DNA from: Pseudomonas allokribbensis | GTDB lineage: Bacteria; Pseudomonadota; Gammaproteobacteria; Pseudomonadales; Pseudomonadaceae | Direction: 5' to 3' | Length of the DNA stretch: 64,000 bases | Assembly: GCF_014863605.1 (NCBI RefSeq) | Contig: NZ_CP062252.1 | Location: 1,993,001 to 2,057,000 of the forward strand | Shown here: positions 17,912 through 24,952 of the stretch, piece by piece | Numbering within the stretch: the first letter of the stretch is position 1 | Layout: each line of letters opens with the position of its first letter | Notes under the pieces: model-generated | What the model was told of the DNA's origin: nothing | Database searches by the model: none | The model's input: only the letters and a program-made list of their open reading frames with translations | Made by a program: the position numbers and the translations under genes

Positions 17912-19582
17912 TTAGCCATGAAACAACAGAAACATCAGCACCAGATTGCCCAGCAGCGCCAGCAACGCCAAGGTTCGCCAGACCTTCAGCGGTTCCCGTT
18001 CGAGCAAGGGGCGAGGACGTACATTCAGGCTGCGGCGTTCACCCTGTTCCAGCGTCAGCAGCCATTCTTCGGCGGTTTCATAACGTTGCAGAGGATCGGC
18101 CGAGACGCCACGTTCCAGACACTGCGCCAGCCATTCCGGCAGATCCGGCCGATAACGAGCCGCGCTCACCGGCACCCCGAAACGCGGCCGCTGGAAGGCT
18201 TCGATCTCCCCGTAGGGAAAATGCCCGGTAAGCAGGAAATACAACGTCACGCCCACCGCATACAGATCCTGACGAGCCTCGGGCGCATCACCCCGAAAGG
18301 ACTCCGGAGCGATGAAGCTCGGGGTTCCCGGTAGCGTCGACGATGTGTCCTGCGAAAGACCGGGGCAATACGCCAGACCGAAATCCAGCAGACGCAACTC
18401 GCCGTCGTCCCCCAGCAGCAGGTTTTCCGGCTTGATGTCGCGGTGCAGAATCTGCCGCCGATGCAGCAAACCGACGGCCCGCAAAAGACGTTCGGCCACA
18501 TCCTGCCACTGAGCCAGTGGCAGCGGACCGCTTTGCTCGAACAGACGCGCCAGTGTGATCCCCGAATATTCACGCATCACGTAGTACAAATGCTGACGCT
18601 GACTGGCGCTATGGACTTCAGGGAAATGTCGCCCGGCCACGCGTTTGAGAAACCATTCTTCCGCCAGTAAGGCCTGACCTGCGTGGGCATCGTCCGCCAG
18701 CCGTGTGGGCAAGGTTTTCAACAGCCACGCCTGGCCTTGGCTATCGAGGACGCGATACAGCAACGATTGCTGGCTCTGGCCGACGATGCCTTGCACCTGC
18801 CAGCCTTCGAAGGTCTGGCCCGGTTTGAGCAACGGGGGCAGCGGCCATTGCTGCAACTGGATCAGCGCATCGCCGATGCTCGCTTCCCCCACGGCATCCA
18901 CCCGCACCAGCAAGGCACTGGCGTTGTCCTGGCTGCCGGCCAGATGCGCGGCGTTGACCAGTGTTTGTGCCGCACTGTGCAGATCCGGTTGATCACGCAG
19001 GATCCCGGCGATGGTCGTGTCGCCGAGCGCGGCCCAGACACCGTCGCTGAGCAGCACGAAGCTTTCGCCTTCACGCAGTTCGCCGTCGAGAAAATCCAGC
19101 ACCAGATGCTGGTCCAGGCCTAGTGCGCGTTTGAGCACGTGCTGCATGCCCGGTTGCTCCCAGACGTGATCCTCGGTGATGCGCTGCAGGGTGTCGGCGT
19201 GCCAGCGATAGGCCCGGCAATCCCCCACATGCGCCAGCGTGAAGCGTCTGCCGCGCAGGACCAGCGCGCTGACGGTGGTGAGCAACGGCTGGCCGCCGCC
19301 ATTGGCCTGCAACCAGCGGTTTTGCGCGAGCAACAGGCGATCCAGCGCCTGAGCCACGCTCCAGGTCTGCGGGGTGGCGTAGTAGTCCAGCGCCAGCGCC
19401 TGCAAGGTCGAGCGCGCAGCCAGACCGCCATCGGCGCACTGGCTGACGCCGTCGGCGATGGCGAACAGAAACCCTTTGCTGGCGGCCAGCGCCGGGGCCG
19501 GAGTGACCAGGCGCAAGGCGTCCTGATTCTCCGCGCGGGGGCCGGTGGCGCTGGCTTCAGCGAAGCTCAGTTGCAGGGCCAT
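17912..19582 (-). CDS. bifunctional PP2C-type phosphatase / Ser-Thr protein kinase
   Basis: A 556-residue fusion. Residues about 1-240 are a PP2C phosphatase with its metal-binding aspartates: RAENQD, FAIADGVSQ, HVGDCRAYR, LLSDGVWAALGD and GSQDNAS. Residues about 260-520 are a Hanks-type kinase with a Lys in AWLLKTLP, catalytic loop LHRDIKPENLLL (near 377) and DFGLAY (near 400). The glycine loop is degenerate (GIVGQSQQSLLYRVL instead of GxGxxG). A membrane segment ends the protein (LALLALLGNLVLMFLLFHG), so both enzymes face the cytoplasm. It starts 7 nt after the nasA stop, so it is probably co-transcribed with the nitrate transporter. Target unknown; a role in nitrate assimilation is inferred from position only. 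Confidence 0.9.
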   Translation of the reverse strand: MALQLSFAEASATGPRAENQDALRLVTPAPALAASKGFLFAIADGVSQCADGGLAARSTLQALALDYYATPQTWSVAQALDRLLLAQNRWLQANGGGQPLLTTVSALVLRGRRFTLAHVGDCRAYRWHADTLQRITEDHVWEQPGMQHVLKRALGLDQHLVLDFLDGELREGESFVLLSDGVWAALGDTTIAGILRDQPDLHSAAQTLVNAAHLAGSQDNASALLVRVDAVGEASIGDALIQLQQWPLPPLLKPGQTFEGWQVQGIVGQSQQSLLYRVLDSQGQAWLLKTLPTRLADDAHAGQALLAEEWFLKRVAGRHFPEVHSASQRQHLYYVMREYSGITLARLFEQSGPLPLAQWQDVAERLLRAVGLLHRRQILHRDIKPENLLLGDDGELRLLDFGLAYCPGLSQDTSSTLPGTPSFIAPESFRGDAPEARQDLYAVGVTLYFLLTGHFPYGEIEAFQRPRFGVPVSAARYRPDLPEWLAQCLERGVSADPLQRYETAEEWLLTLEQGERRSLNVRPRPLLEREPLKVWRTLALLALLGNLVLMFLLFHG

Positions 19583-19589
19583 GCGGGCC

Positions 19590-20801
19590 TCAGACCCGGG
19601 CAGCGGTCACGGCCGCCGAGCCCCAGGTGGTTCTCCAGCGACGCTTGACCCCGTGCAGGCCGAACCACGCCAACACGCCAAGACTGGCGAACAACCACAG
19701 CGCCAGTTGATAGCTGCCAGTGCTCTGCTTGATCGCGCCCATACCGGCCGCCAAGGCAAAACCGCCGATGCCGCCGGCCATGCCGATCAGCCCGGTCATC
19801 ACGCCGATCTCCCGGCGAAAGCGTTGTGGCACCAGTTGGAACACCGCCCCGTTACCGGCGCCGAGACCGAGCATGGTGCAGACGAACAGTGCCAGTGCCG
19901 CGTAGGAACTCGGCAGGTTGAAGCCGACCGCTGCGATACAAACTGCGGCCACCGTGTACATCGCCAACAGCGTGCGAATTCCACCGAAACGGTCAGCCAG
20001 CGCGCCGCCTAGCGGTCGCATCAGGCTGCCGCCGAACACGCAGGCGGCGGTGTAGTAGCCGGCGGTGACCGGGCTCAAACCGTATTGATCGTTGAAGTAG
20101 CCGGGCAGGGCGCTGGCCAGGCCGATGAAACCGCCGAAGGTGACGCTGTAGAAAAACATGAACCACCAACTGTCGCGGTCGCCCAGGGCCTTGAAGTAGT
20201 CGGCCATGGATTTGGCTTTTGGTCGCTCCGGCGCGTTTTTCGCCAGCCACGCAAACAGCACCAGGGTCAGGATCAGCGGAATCAGGGCGAAACCGAACAC
20301 GTTGCTCCAGCCGAACGACGCGGCCAGTACCGGGGCGATCAACGCAGCGAACACGGTGCCGGAGTTACCGGCGCCGGCGATGCCCATCGCCTTGCCCTGA
20401 TGCTGCGGCGGATACCACTGCGAGGCCAGCGGCAGCGCCACGGCGAACGAAGCGCCGGCCATGCCGAGGAACAGGCCAAGCAGCAGGGCCTGTTCGTAAC
20501 TGTGAATGCCGAGTTTCCAGGCGCCGAACAGCGCGCAGATCACGATCACTTGACCGATCAGACCGGCGGTTTTCGGCGACAGGCGATCGGCAAGCATGCC
20601 CATCGCAAAGCGCAGTACCGCACCAGCGAGAATCGGCGTGGCCACCACGAGGCCGCGTTGTTGGGTGGTCAGGTGCAGGTCGGCGGCGATCTGCACCGCC
20701 AGTGGGCCGAGCAGGTACCAGACCATGAAGCTCAGGTCGAAATACAGGAAGGCCGCGAACAGGGTCGGGGTGTGGCCGGATTTCCAGAAGCTTTTATTCA
20801 T
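19590..20801 (-). CDS. nasA: nitrate/nitrite transporter (MFS, NarK/NasA family)
   Basis: A 403-residue inner-membrane major facilitator protein with about 12 membrane helices. Family marks include LAVQIAADLHLTTQQRGLVV after helix 1, RFAMGMLADRLSPKTAG, and two glycine-rich nitrate signature helices (GIAGAGNSGTVFAALIAPVL and GMAGGIGGFALAAGMG). Start at ATG 20801 (MNKSFWKSGH); an in-frame start at 20876 lies inside the leader. It has its own promoter and leader between it and nasT, and is followed by the phosphatase/kinase gene. It imports nitrate for the NasC/NirBD pathway. Confidence 0.95.
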   Translation of the reverse strand: MNKSFWKSGHTPTLFAAFLYFDLSFMVWYLLGPLAVQIAADLHLTTQQRGLVVATPILAGAVLRFAMGMLADRLSPKTAGLIGQVIVICALFGAWKLGIHSYEQALLLGLFLGMAGASFAVALPLASQWYPPQHQGKAMGIAGAGNSGTVFAALIAPVLAASFGWSNVFGFALIPLILTLVLFAWLAKNAPERPKAKSMADYFKALGDRDSWWFMFFYSVTFGGFIGLASALPGYFNDQYGLSPVTAGYYTAACVFGGSLMRPLGGALADRFGGIRTLLAMYTVAAVCIAAVGFNLPSSYAALALFVCTMLGLGAGNGAVFQLVPQRFRREIGVMTGLIGMAGGIGGFALAAGMGAIKQSTGSYQLALWLFASLGVLAWFGLHGVKRRWRTTWGSAAVTAARV

Positions 20802-20903
20802 CGCGCACCTCAGCGGTAGAGAATCTCGAGAAGGAGTCAGAACCAGCACAGTGGGGCGCCGCCACGGCCGCACCACCGGCCCCGGTCAATGGGGCCAAAA
20901 CGC

Positions 20904-20953
20904 AAAAACGCCGCTACCCGGATCGCCGAAAGGGCGAGGAAGGTGAGCGACGT
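20904..20953 (-). terminator. conditional terminator in the nasA leader
   Basis: On the minus strand ACGTCGCT(C)ACC pairs with GGTAGCGGCGT (11 pairs, one bulge and one wobble), followed by TTTT. Its left arm (20953-20942) contains the right arm of hairpin P2 (20951-20948), so P2 and the terminator cannot form together. A small TCGCC/GGCGA hairpin lies in the loop. Confidence 0.82.
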
Positions 20954-20988
20954 CTTTGTCGTGGGTGGGGCAACCGCCGTTGGTTACC
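20948..20988 (-). promoter_or_regulatory. ANTAR (NasT) dual-hexaloop RNA element, nasA leader
   Basis: P1: GGTAACC / GGTTGCC with loop AACGGC (20988-20969). P2: CGAC / GTCG with loop AAAGAC (20961-20948). Both loops have A1 and G4. The linker is 7 nt, as in the nirB leader, and the first loop bases are 24 nt apart (23 in nirB). The overlap between P2 and the terminator is the classic ANTAR antitermination arrangement. Confidence 0.88.
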
Positions 20989-21002
20989 TGTAGGGATTGC
21001 TT

Positions 21003-21019
21003 AGCGAGATCTGTGCCAG
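21003..21019 (-). promoter_or_regulatory. sigma-54 promoter of nasA
   Basis: The minus strand reads CTGGCACAGATCTCGCT, with GG-N10-GC spacing and one mismatch in the -12 box (TCGC for TTGC). It lies right at the nasT stop (21021), so nasA can be transcribed apart from nasST. Predicted start near 20992, a few bases before hairpin P1. Confidence 0.72.
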
Positions 21020-21020
21020 C

Positions 21021-21596
21021 TCAGCCAAGCAACTCGCTCATGGCAATGATCTGCTCCGCCACCTGAATCAGTTTCTGCTGGCGGCTCATGGCCTGGCGGC
21101 GCATCAGGGTGTAGGCCTCTTCTTCGTTGCAGTCCTTCATTTTCATCAACAGACCCTTGGCCAGTTCGATGCGCTTGCGCTCGGCCAACTGCTGGTCGCG
21201 AGCCTGTAGCTGGGCGCGCAGGGCCTGGTCGCTTTCGAAGCGGGCCATGGCCACATCGAGAATCGGCTGCAAGCGTTGTGCGTGAATGCCTTCGACGATG
21301 TAGGCACTGACCCCGGACTTGATCGCCTGACGCATCACGCCGGGGTCGTGCTCGTCGGTGAACATCACGATCGGCCGGGGCTGGTCGCGGCTGACCAGCA
21401 CCACTTGTTCCATTACATCGCGGCCCGGTGACTCGGTATCGATCAGGATCACGTCCGGGCGCACCGTTTCGACGCGCGCCGGCAGGTCGATGGTCAGGCC
21501 GGACTCGTCGATGACCTCGAAACCGGCCTCGGTCAGCGCAGCTTTCAGGCGCCCGACTTTTTTCGCCGTGTCGTTGATCAGCAGAATGCGCAGCAT
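21021..21596 (-). CDS. nasT: nitrate antiterminator NasT (ANTAR-domain response regulator)
   Basis: A 191-residue RNA-binding regulator. The N-terminal receiver-like domain begins MLRILLINDT and carries PDVILIDTESPGRDVMEQV around residue 47-65 (Asp present). The C-terminal ANTAR three-helix domain spans about 125-185 (RKRIELAKGLLMKMKDCNEE, EAYTLMRRQAMSRQQKL). Without nitrate it is held by NasS; with nitrate it is released, binds paired hexaloop hairpins and prevents termination. Three such leaders lie in this window. Separated from nasS by 15 nt in one operon. Confidence 0.95.
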   Translation of the reverse strand: MLRILLINDTAKKVGRLKAALTEAGFEVIDESGLTIDLPARVETVRPDVILIDTESPGRDVMEQVVLVSRDQPRPIVMFTDEHDPGVMRQAIKSGVSAYIVEGIHAQRLQPILDVAMARFESDQALRAQLQARDQQLAERKRIELAKGLLMKMKDCNEEEAYTLMRRQAMSRQQKLIQVAEQIIAMSELLG

Positions 21597-21611
21597 GTTC
21601 GCGGTCTCCTG

Positions 21612-22823
21612 TCAGCGGCGGGCGAGAAGGGGGGCGTTGTTGCTCAACGCATGCAGCTTGAAACTCTGCGCGTAAGCGGCCGGGTCGCTGCCGTCCCAGA
21701 CCTTGCCGTCGATCAACTGGCTGCTGCGCATGTCCTCGGTACCGACCGGCACACCGACAGCGCTGGCCGCGTCGCGGTACAGCGCCAGTTGCTGCACCTG
21801 ACGGGCGACGGCGAGGTAGTCCGGGTCGTCGCGCAGCAACCCCCAGCGGCGGAACTGGGTCATGAACCACATGCCGTCCGACAGGTACGGCAGGTTCACC
21901 GCGCCATCGCCGTGAAAGCGCAGGGCGTGCGGGTCCTGCCAGCGATTGCCCAGACCGTCGTCGTAATCGCCGAGAAAACGCGGTTCGATGCAGGACACCG
22001 GGGCGTCCAGATACTCGGCGGCGCTGAGCAGCTGCGCGGTGCTGCGGCGGTTTTCCGGGCTCTCTTCGATGAAACGGCTGGCTTCGAGGATCGCCATCAC
22101 CAACGCCCGGGCAGTGTTGGGGTACTGCTCGACGAAGGCGCGGGTGCAGCCGAGGACTTTTTCCGGATGGTCGGGCCAGATGGTCTGGCTGGTCGCCATT
22201 GTGAAGCCGAGATTCTGCTGCACCGCGCTGGCGGCCCACGGCTCGCCCACGCAGAAACCGTCGATGCGACCGGCTTGCAGGTGCGCGACCATTTGCGGCG
22301 GCGGTACGACCACGCTGTCGACATCCTGCAACGGATGGATGCCCTGACTGGCGAGCCAGTAATAAAGCCACATGGCGTGGGTGCCGGTGGGGAAGGTCTG
22401 GGCAAAGGTCAGTCTTGCGCGGGTTTGGTGCACGTGGCGGTCCAGCGCCTCAGGACCGGTCACGCCCAGGCCCTGCAAACCGTGGGACAGGTTGAGGCTC
22501 TGGCCGTTCTGGTTCAGACCCATCAGCACCGCCATGTCGGTGGACGCAACGCCACCGATGCCCAGATGCACCGCGTAGATCAGTCCGTAGAGACTGTGGG
22601 CGGCATCGAGTTCGCCGCTGACCAGATTGTCGCGCAGGTTGGCCCAGGAACTCTGGCGCTTGAGGTTCAGGGTCAAGCCGTAAGGCTGCGCAAAGCCCTG
22701 AGTGGCGGCGACCACCACCGAAGCGCAGTCGCTCAGGGCCATGAAGCCGAGGTTGATCGCGCTTTTTTCCGGGGCATCGCTGCCATTGACCCAGGCCAGT
22801 GGCCCGACGGAGGTTTGAGTCAT
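21612..22823 (-). CDS. nasS: nitrate sensor NasS (NrtA/CmpA-like)
   Basis: A 403-residue protein of the NrtA/CmpA nitrate/bicarbonate-binding family. It has no signal peptide or lipobox (MTQTSVGPLAWVNGSDAPEK), so it is a cytoplasmic sensor, not a transporter binding protein. Family motifs include INLGFMALSDCASVVVAATQ and AHSLYGLIYAVHLGIGGV, with FCVGEPWAASAVQQNLGF near residue 185. It binds and inhibits NasT when nitrate is absent. The start is ATG 22823; an in-frame start at 22913 would put 30 extra residues across the leader terminator. First gene of nasST. Confidence 0.93.
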   Translation of the reverse strand: MTQTSVGPLAWVNGSDAPEKSAINLGFMALSDCASVVVAATQGFAQPYGLTLNLKRQSSWANLRDNLVSGELDAAHSLYGLIYAVHLGIGGVASTDMAVLMGLNQNGQSLNLSHGLQGLGVTGPEALDRHVHQTRARLTFAQTFPTGTHAMWLYYWLASQGIHPLQDVDSVVVPPPQMVAHLQAGRIDGFCVGEPWAASAVQQNLGFTMATSQTIWPDHPEKVLGCTRAFVEQYPNTARALVMAILEASRFIEESPENRRSTAQLLSAAEYLDAPVSCIEPRFLGDYDDGLGNRWQDPHALRFHGDGAVNLPYLSDGMWFMTQFRRWGLLRDDPDYLAVARQVQQLALYRDAASAVGVPVGTEDMRSSQLIDGKVWDGSDPAAYAQSFKLHALSNNAPLLARR

Positions 22824-22836
22824 GAAAGCCACCCTC

Positions 22837-22886
22837 AAAAAAAAACGTCGTCCCAGGCTTTGCCCGCGCAAAACCGAGAGACGACG
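22837..22886 (-). terminator. strong conditional terminator in the nasST leader
   Basis: On the minus strand CGTCGTCTC pairs with GGGACGACG, an inner stem GGTTTTGC/GCAAAGCC closes on a GCGG loop, and nine T follow. It ends only 14 nt before the nasS ATG, so it lies between promoter and gene and would block nasST unless overridden. Confidence 0.9.
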
Positions 22887-22921
22887 CCATTGTTCTTGCC
22901 TGCACACCACCATTGGCCTGC
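22883..22921 (-). promoter_or_regulatory. candidate ANTAR (NasT) element in the nasST leader
   Basis: P1: GCAGGCC / GGTGTGC (one G-G mismatch) with loop AATGGT (22921-22902). Candidate P2: GA(A)C / GTC with loop AATGGC (22895-22883), only three pairs with a bulge. Both loops have A1 and G4. Linker is 6 nt and loop spacing 23 nt, matching the nirB and nasA leaders. The P2 right arm overlaps the left arm of the terminator. P1 is convincing; P2 is weak. Confidence 0.6.
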
Positions 22922-22940
22922 GGGCTGATGCAGGGGAAGG

Positions 22941-22957
22941 TGCAAGGCATATGCCAG
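22941..22957 (-). promoter_or_regulatory. sigma-54 promoter of nasST
   Basis: The minus strand reads CTGGCATATGCCTTGCA: GG-N10-GC spacing, a perfect TTGCA -12 box and one mismatch (T for C) at the end of the -24 box. Predicted start near 22930, about 9 nt before hairpin P1. Confidence 0.78.
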
Positions 22958-23047
22958 TGCAGGGGATTTGCGTGTGCGCCTCGCGCGGCGGGGCGATGCC
23001 CGGCTATAATCGCCGCCTCTTTTCGCCGCCTCGAGTCATAGCCGCCC

Positions 23048-24067
23048 ATGTACACCCTGGCCCGTCAGCTGTTGTTCAAACTTTCCCCGGAAACCTCCCA
23101 CGATCTGTCGCTGGATCTGATCGGCGCGGGCGGGCGTTTGGGCCTCAACGGCTTGCTGTGCAAGGCCCCGGCGTCGCTGCCGGTGAACGTCATGGGCCTG
23201 GACTTCCCGAACCCGGTCGGTCTGGCGGCCGGTCTGGACAAGAACGGCGCGGCCATCGACGGCTTCGCGCAGCTGGGTTTCGGTTTTGTCGAAATCGGCA
23301 CCGTGACCCCGCGTCCACAGCCGGGCAACCCGAAACCACGGATTTTCCGCCTGCCGGAAGCCGAGGCGATCATCAACCGCATGGGTTTCAACAACCTCGG
23401 TGTGGATAACCTGCTGGCGCGGGTCGCGGCGGCCAAATACAAAGGCGTGCTGGGGATCAATATCGGCAAGAACTTCGACACGCCGGTCGAGCGTGCGGTC
23501 GATGACTACCTGATCTGCCTGGACAAGGTTTACGCCCACGCCAGCTATATCACGGTCAACGTCAGTTCGCCGAACACCCCGGGCCTGCGCAGCCTGCAAT
23601 TCGGCGATTCGCTCAAGCAATTGCTGGCGGACCTGGCCACGCGCCGCGCCGAACTGGCCCTGCGCCACGGCAAGCATGTACCGCTGGCGATCAAGATCGC
23701 GCCGGACATGACCGACGAAGAAACCGCACAAGTCGCGCAAGCGCTGATCGAAACCGGGATGGACGCGGTGATCGCCACCAACACCACCCTCAGCCGCGTG
23801 GGCGTCGAAGGTATGGAGCACGGCGACGAGGCGGGCGGTCTGTCCGGCGCGCCGGTTCGCGAGAAGAGCACCCACACGGTCAAAGTGCTGGCGTCCGAGC
23901 TGGGTGGCAAACTGCCGATCATTGCGGCGGGCGGTATCACCGAAGGCAAGCATGCGGCCGAGAAGATCGCTGCCGGCGCGAGCCTGGTGCAGATCTACTC
24001 CGGCTTCATCTATAAGGGCCCGGCGCTGATCCGTGAATCCGTGGACGCGATCGCCGCCAAGCGCTGA
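23048..24067 (+). CDS. pyrD: dihydroorotate dehydrogenase (quinone), class 2
   Basis: A 339-residue membrane-associated flavoenzyme that oxidises dihydroorotate to orotate with quinone, the fourth step of pyrimidine synthesis. Class 2 features: an N-terminal membrane-binding helix pair ([20 protein letters not shown]), [15 protein letters not shown], the catalytic-serine segment [15 protein letters not shown] near 170-185, and [17 protein letters not shown] near the end. A TATAAT sequence lies at 23005, 38 nt before the ATG. Divergent from nasST. Confidence 0.97.
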   Translation: MYTLARQLLFKLSPETSHDLSLDLIGAGGRLGLNGLLCKAPASLPVNVMGLDFPNPVGLAAGLDKNGAAIDGFAQLGFGFVEIGTVTPRPQPGNPKPRIFRLPEAEAIINRMGFNNLGVDNLLARVAAAKYKGVLGINIGKNFDTPVERAVDDYLICLDKVYAHASYITVNVSSPNTPGLRSLQFGDSLKQLLADLATRRAELALRHGKHVPLAIKIAPDMTDEETAQVAQALIETGMDAVIATNTTLSRVGVEGMEHGDEAGGLSGAPVREKSTHTVKVLASELGGKLPIIAAGGITEGKHAAEKIAAGASLVQIYSGFIYKGPALIRESVDAIAAKR

Positions 24068-24093
24068 TCTTCGGACATAAAAAGGCAGGCATA

Positions 24094-24118
24094 AAAAAGG
24101 GCTCCTCGAAGGAGCCCC
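24094..24118 (-). terminator. terminator of rmf
   Basis: Read on the minus strand, GGGCTCC / GGAGCCC with a TTCGA loop is followed by six T. The plus strand has no T run after it, so it serves rmf, although it may also stabilise the pyrD mRNA end. Confidence 0.85.
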
Positions 24119-24206
24119 TGGGCCGTAGCCCGCCGTCCGGGAAGGACGTGCATGGTGATCAGGGTGTTGCGAAATCAGATTGTCGTGTCGGAATAAGTGC
24201 CCTGTG

Positions 24207-24422
24207 TCAGCCGACGGCGTGAAGTTCGTTGAGTCTGTGGATTCCCGCAGTGCCGGTCATACCGTCCCAGTTGTCGCCGCGTCCTTCTCGCCAGCCGTTG
24301 ATCCAGGCTTGACGTACCGACGGTAGAGTAAATGGGCAAAGCTCACGGGATTTGCCACCAACGCCATATTGATATCCGCGCAAAAATGCTCTTTCCAACG
24401 GATCACGCTTAAGTCTTCTCAT
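24207..24422 (-). CDS. rmf: ribosome modulation factor
   Basis: A 71-residue basic protein that pairs 70S ribosomes into inactive 100S dimers in stationary phase. The N-terminal sequence MRRLKRDPLERAFLRGYQYG and the segment VRQAWINGWREGR are characteristic. Longer than the E. coli protein (55 residues), as in pseudomonads, with a C-terminal tail of about 15 residues. Located next to pyrD, the conserved context. Confidence 0.95.
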   Translation of the reverse strand: MRRLKRDPLERAFLRGYQYGVGGKSRELCPFTLPSVRQAWINGWREGRGDNWDGMTGTAGIHRLNELHAVG

Positions 24423-24952
24423 AGGGTGTTTCCCTCACTTGTTGACTGTTTTTGTCGCGTCGACCTCAATTGAGGTCTGGCAGAAAAACTCTGCCGTTGG
24501 CGGCTCGCTGCCGGCGTGGCGAGCCAAGGTGTTGACGCCGTTGCGACGTCAACCTGTGTCCAGTTCTAACCAATGAGTCACATCGAGGGAATGACCGTTT
24601 TGTCATAAGGACGTAACGAAAAGGATGCTATGGCGATAAGTAACGCCAGGTTTCATGAATGTTTATTCACCAAACCCCGGTATGATCGGCCCTGCACTGT
24701 ATGACAGGTTTAATTCCTTAGTGAGAATGACCCACGTTTACCGTCGGGTACTTTTCGACGAAGGGTTGCTTTGAGTCATTTTGTTGCATCAACTTTTTTA
24801 TCTGTCCCGGCATCTAAGCTCTTTTAACCCGAGCAGCGGGGATGGAACGGCACACCTTCGTGCCACGCGGGCGCTCTTGTAGAAAAGCGCCTGATTGAAA
24901 ACCGGATCGGCAATGCGTTGTCGGTTCATTAGCCAAAGGCTCTGGAAAAACC
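24423..24952. other. 530-base intergenic region between rmf and rlmL
   Basis: No gene is supported here. It must hold the divergent promoters of rmf and rlmL. Visible structures: an inverted repeat TGGCG-N8-CGCCA near 24630-24652, and two small hairpins in the rlmL leader, GGCAC/GTGCC (24849-24864) and GGCGCT/AGCGCC (24870-24891). The central part is AT-richer than the surrounding genes. I see no terminator facing either gene. Confidence 0.6.
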
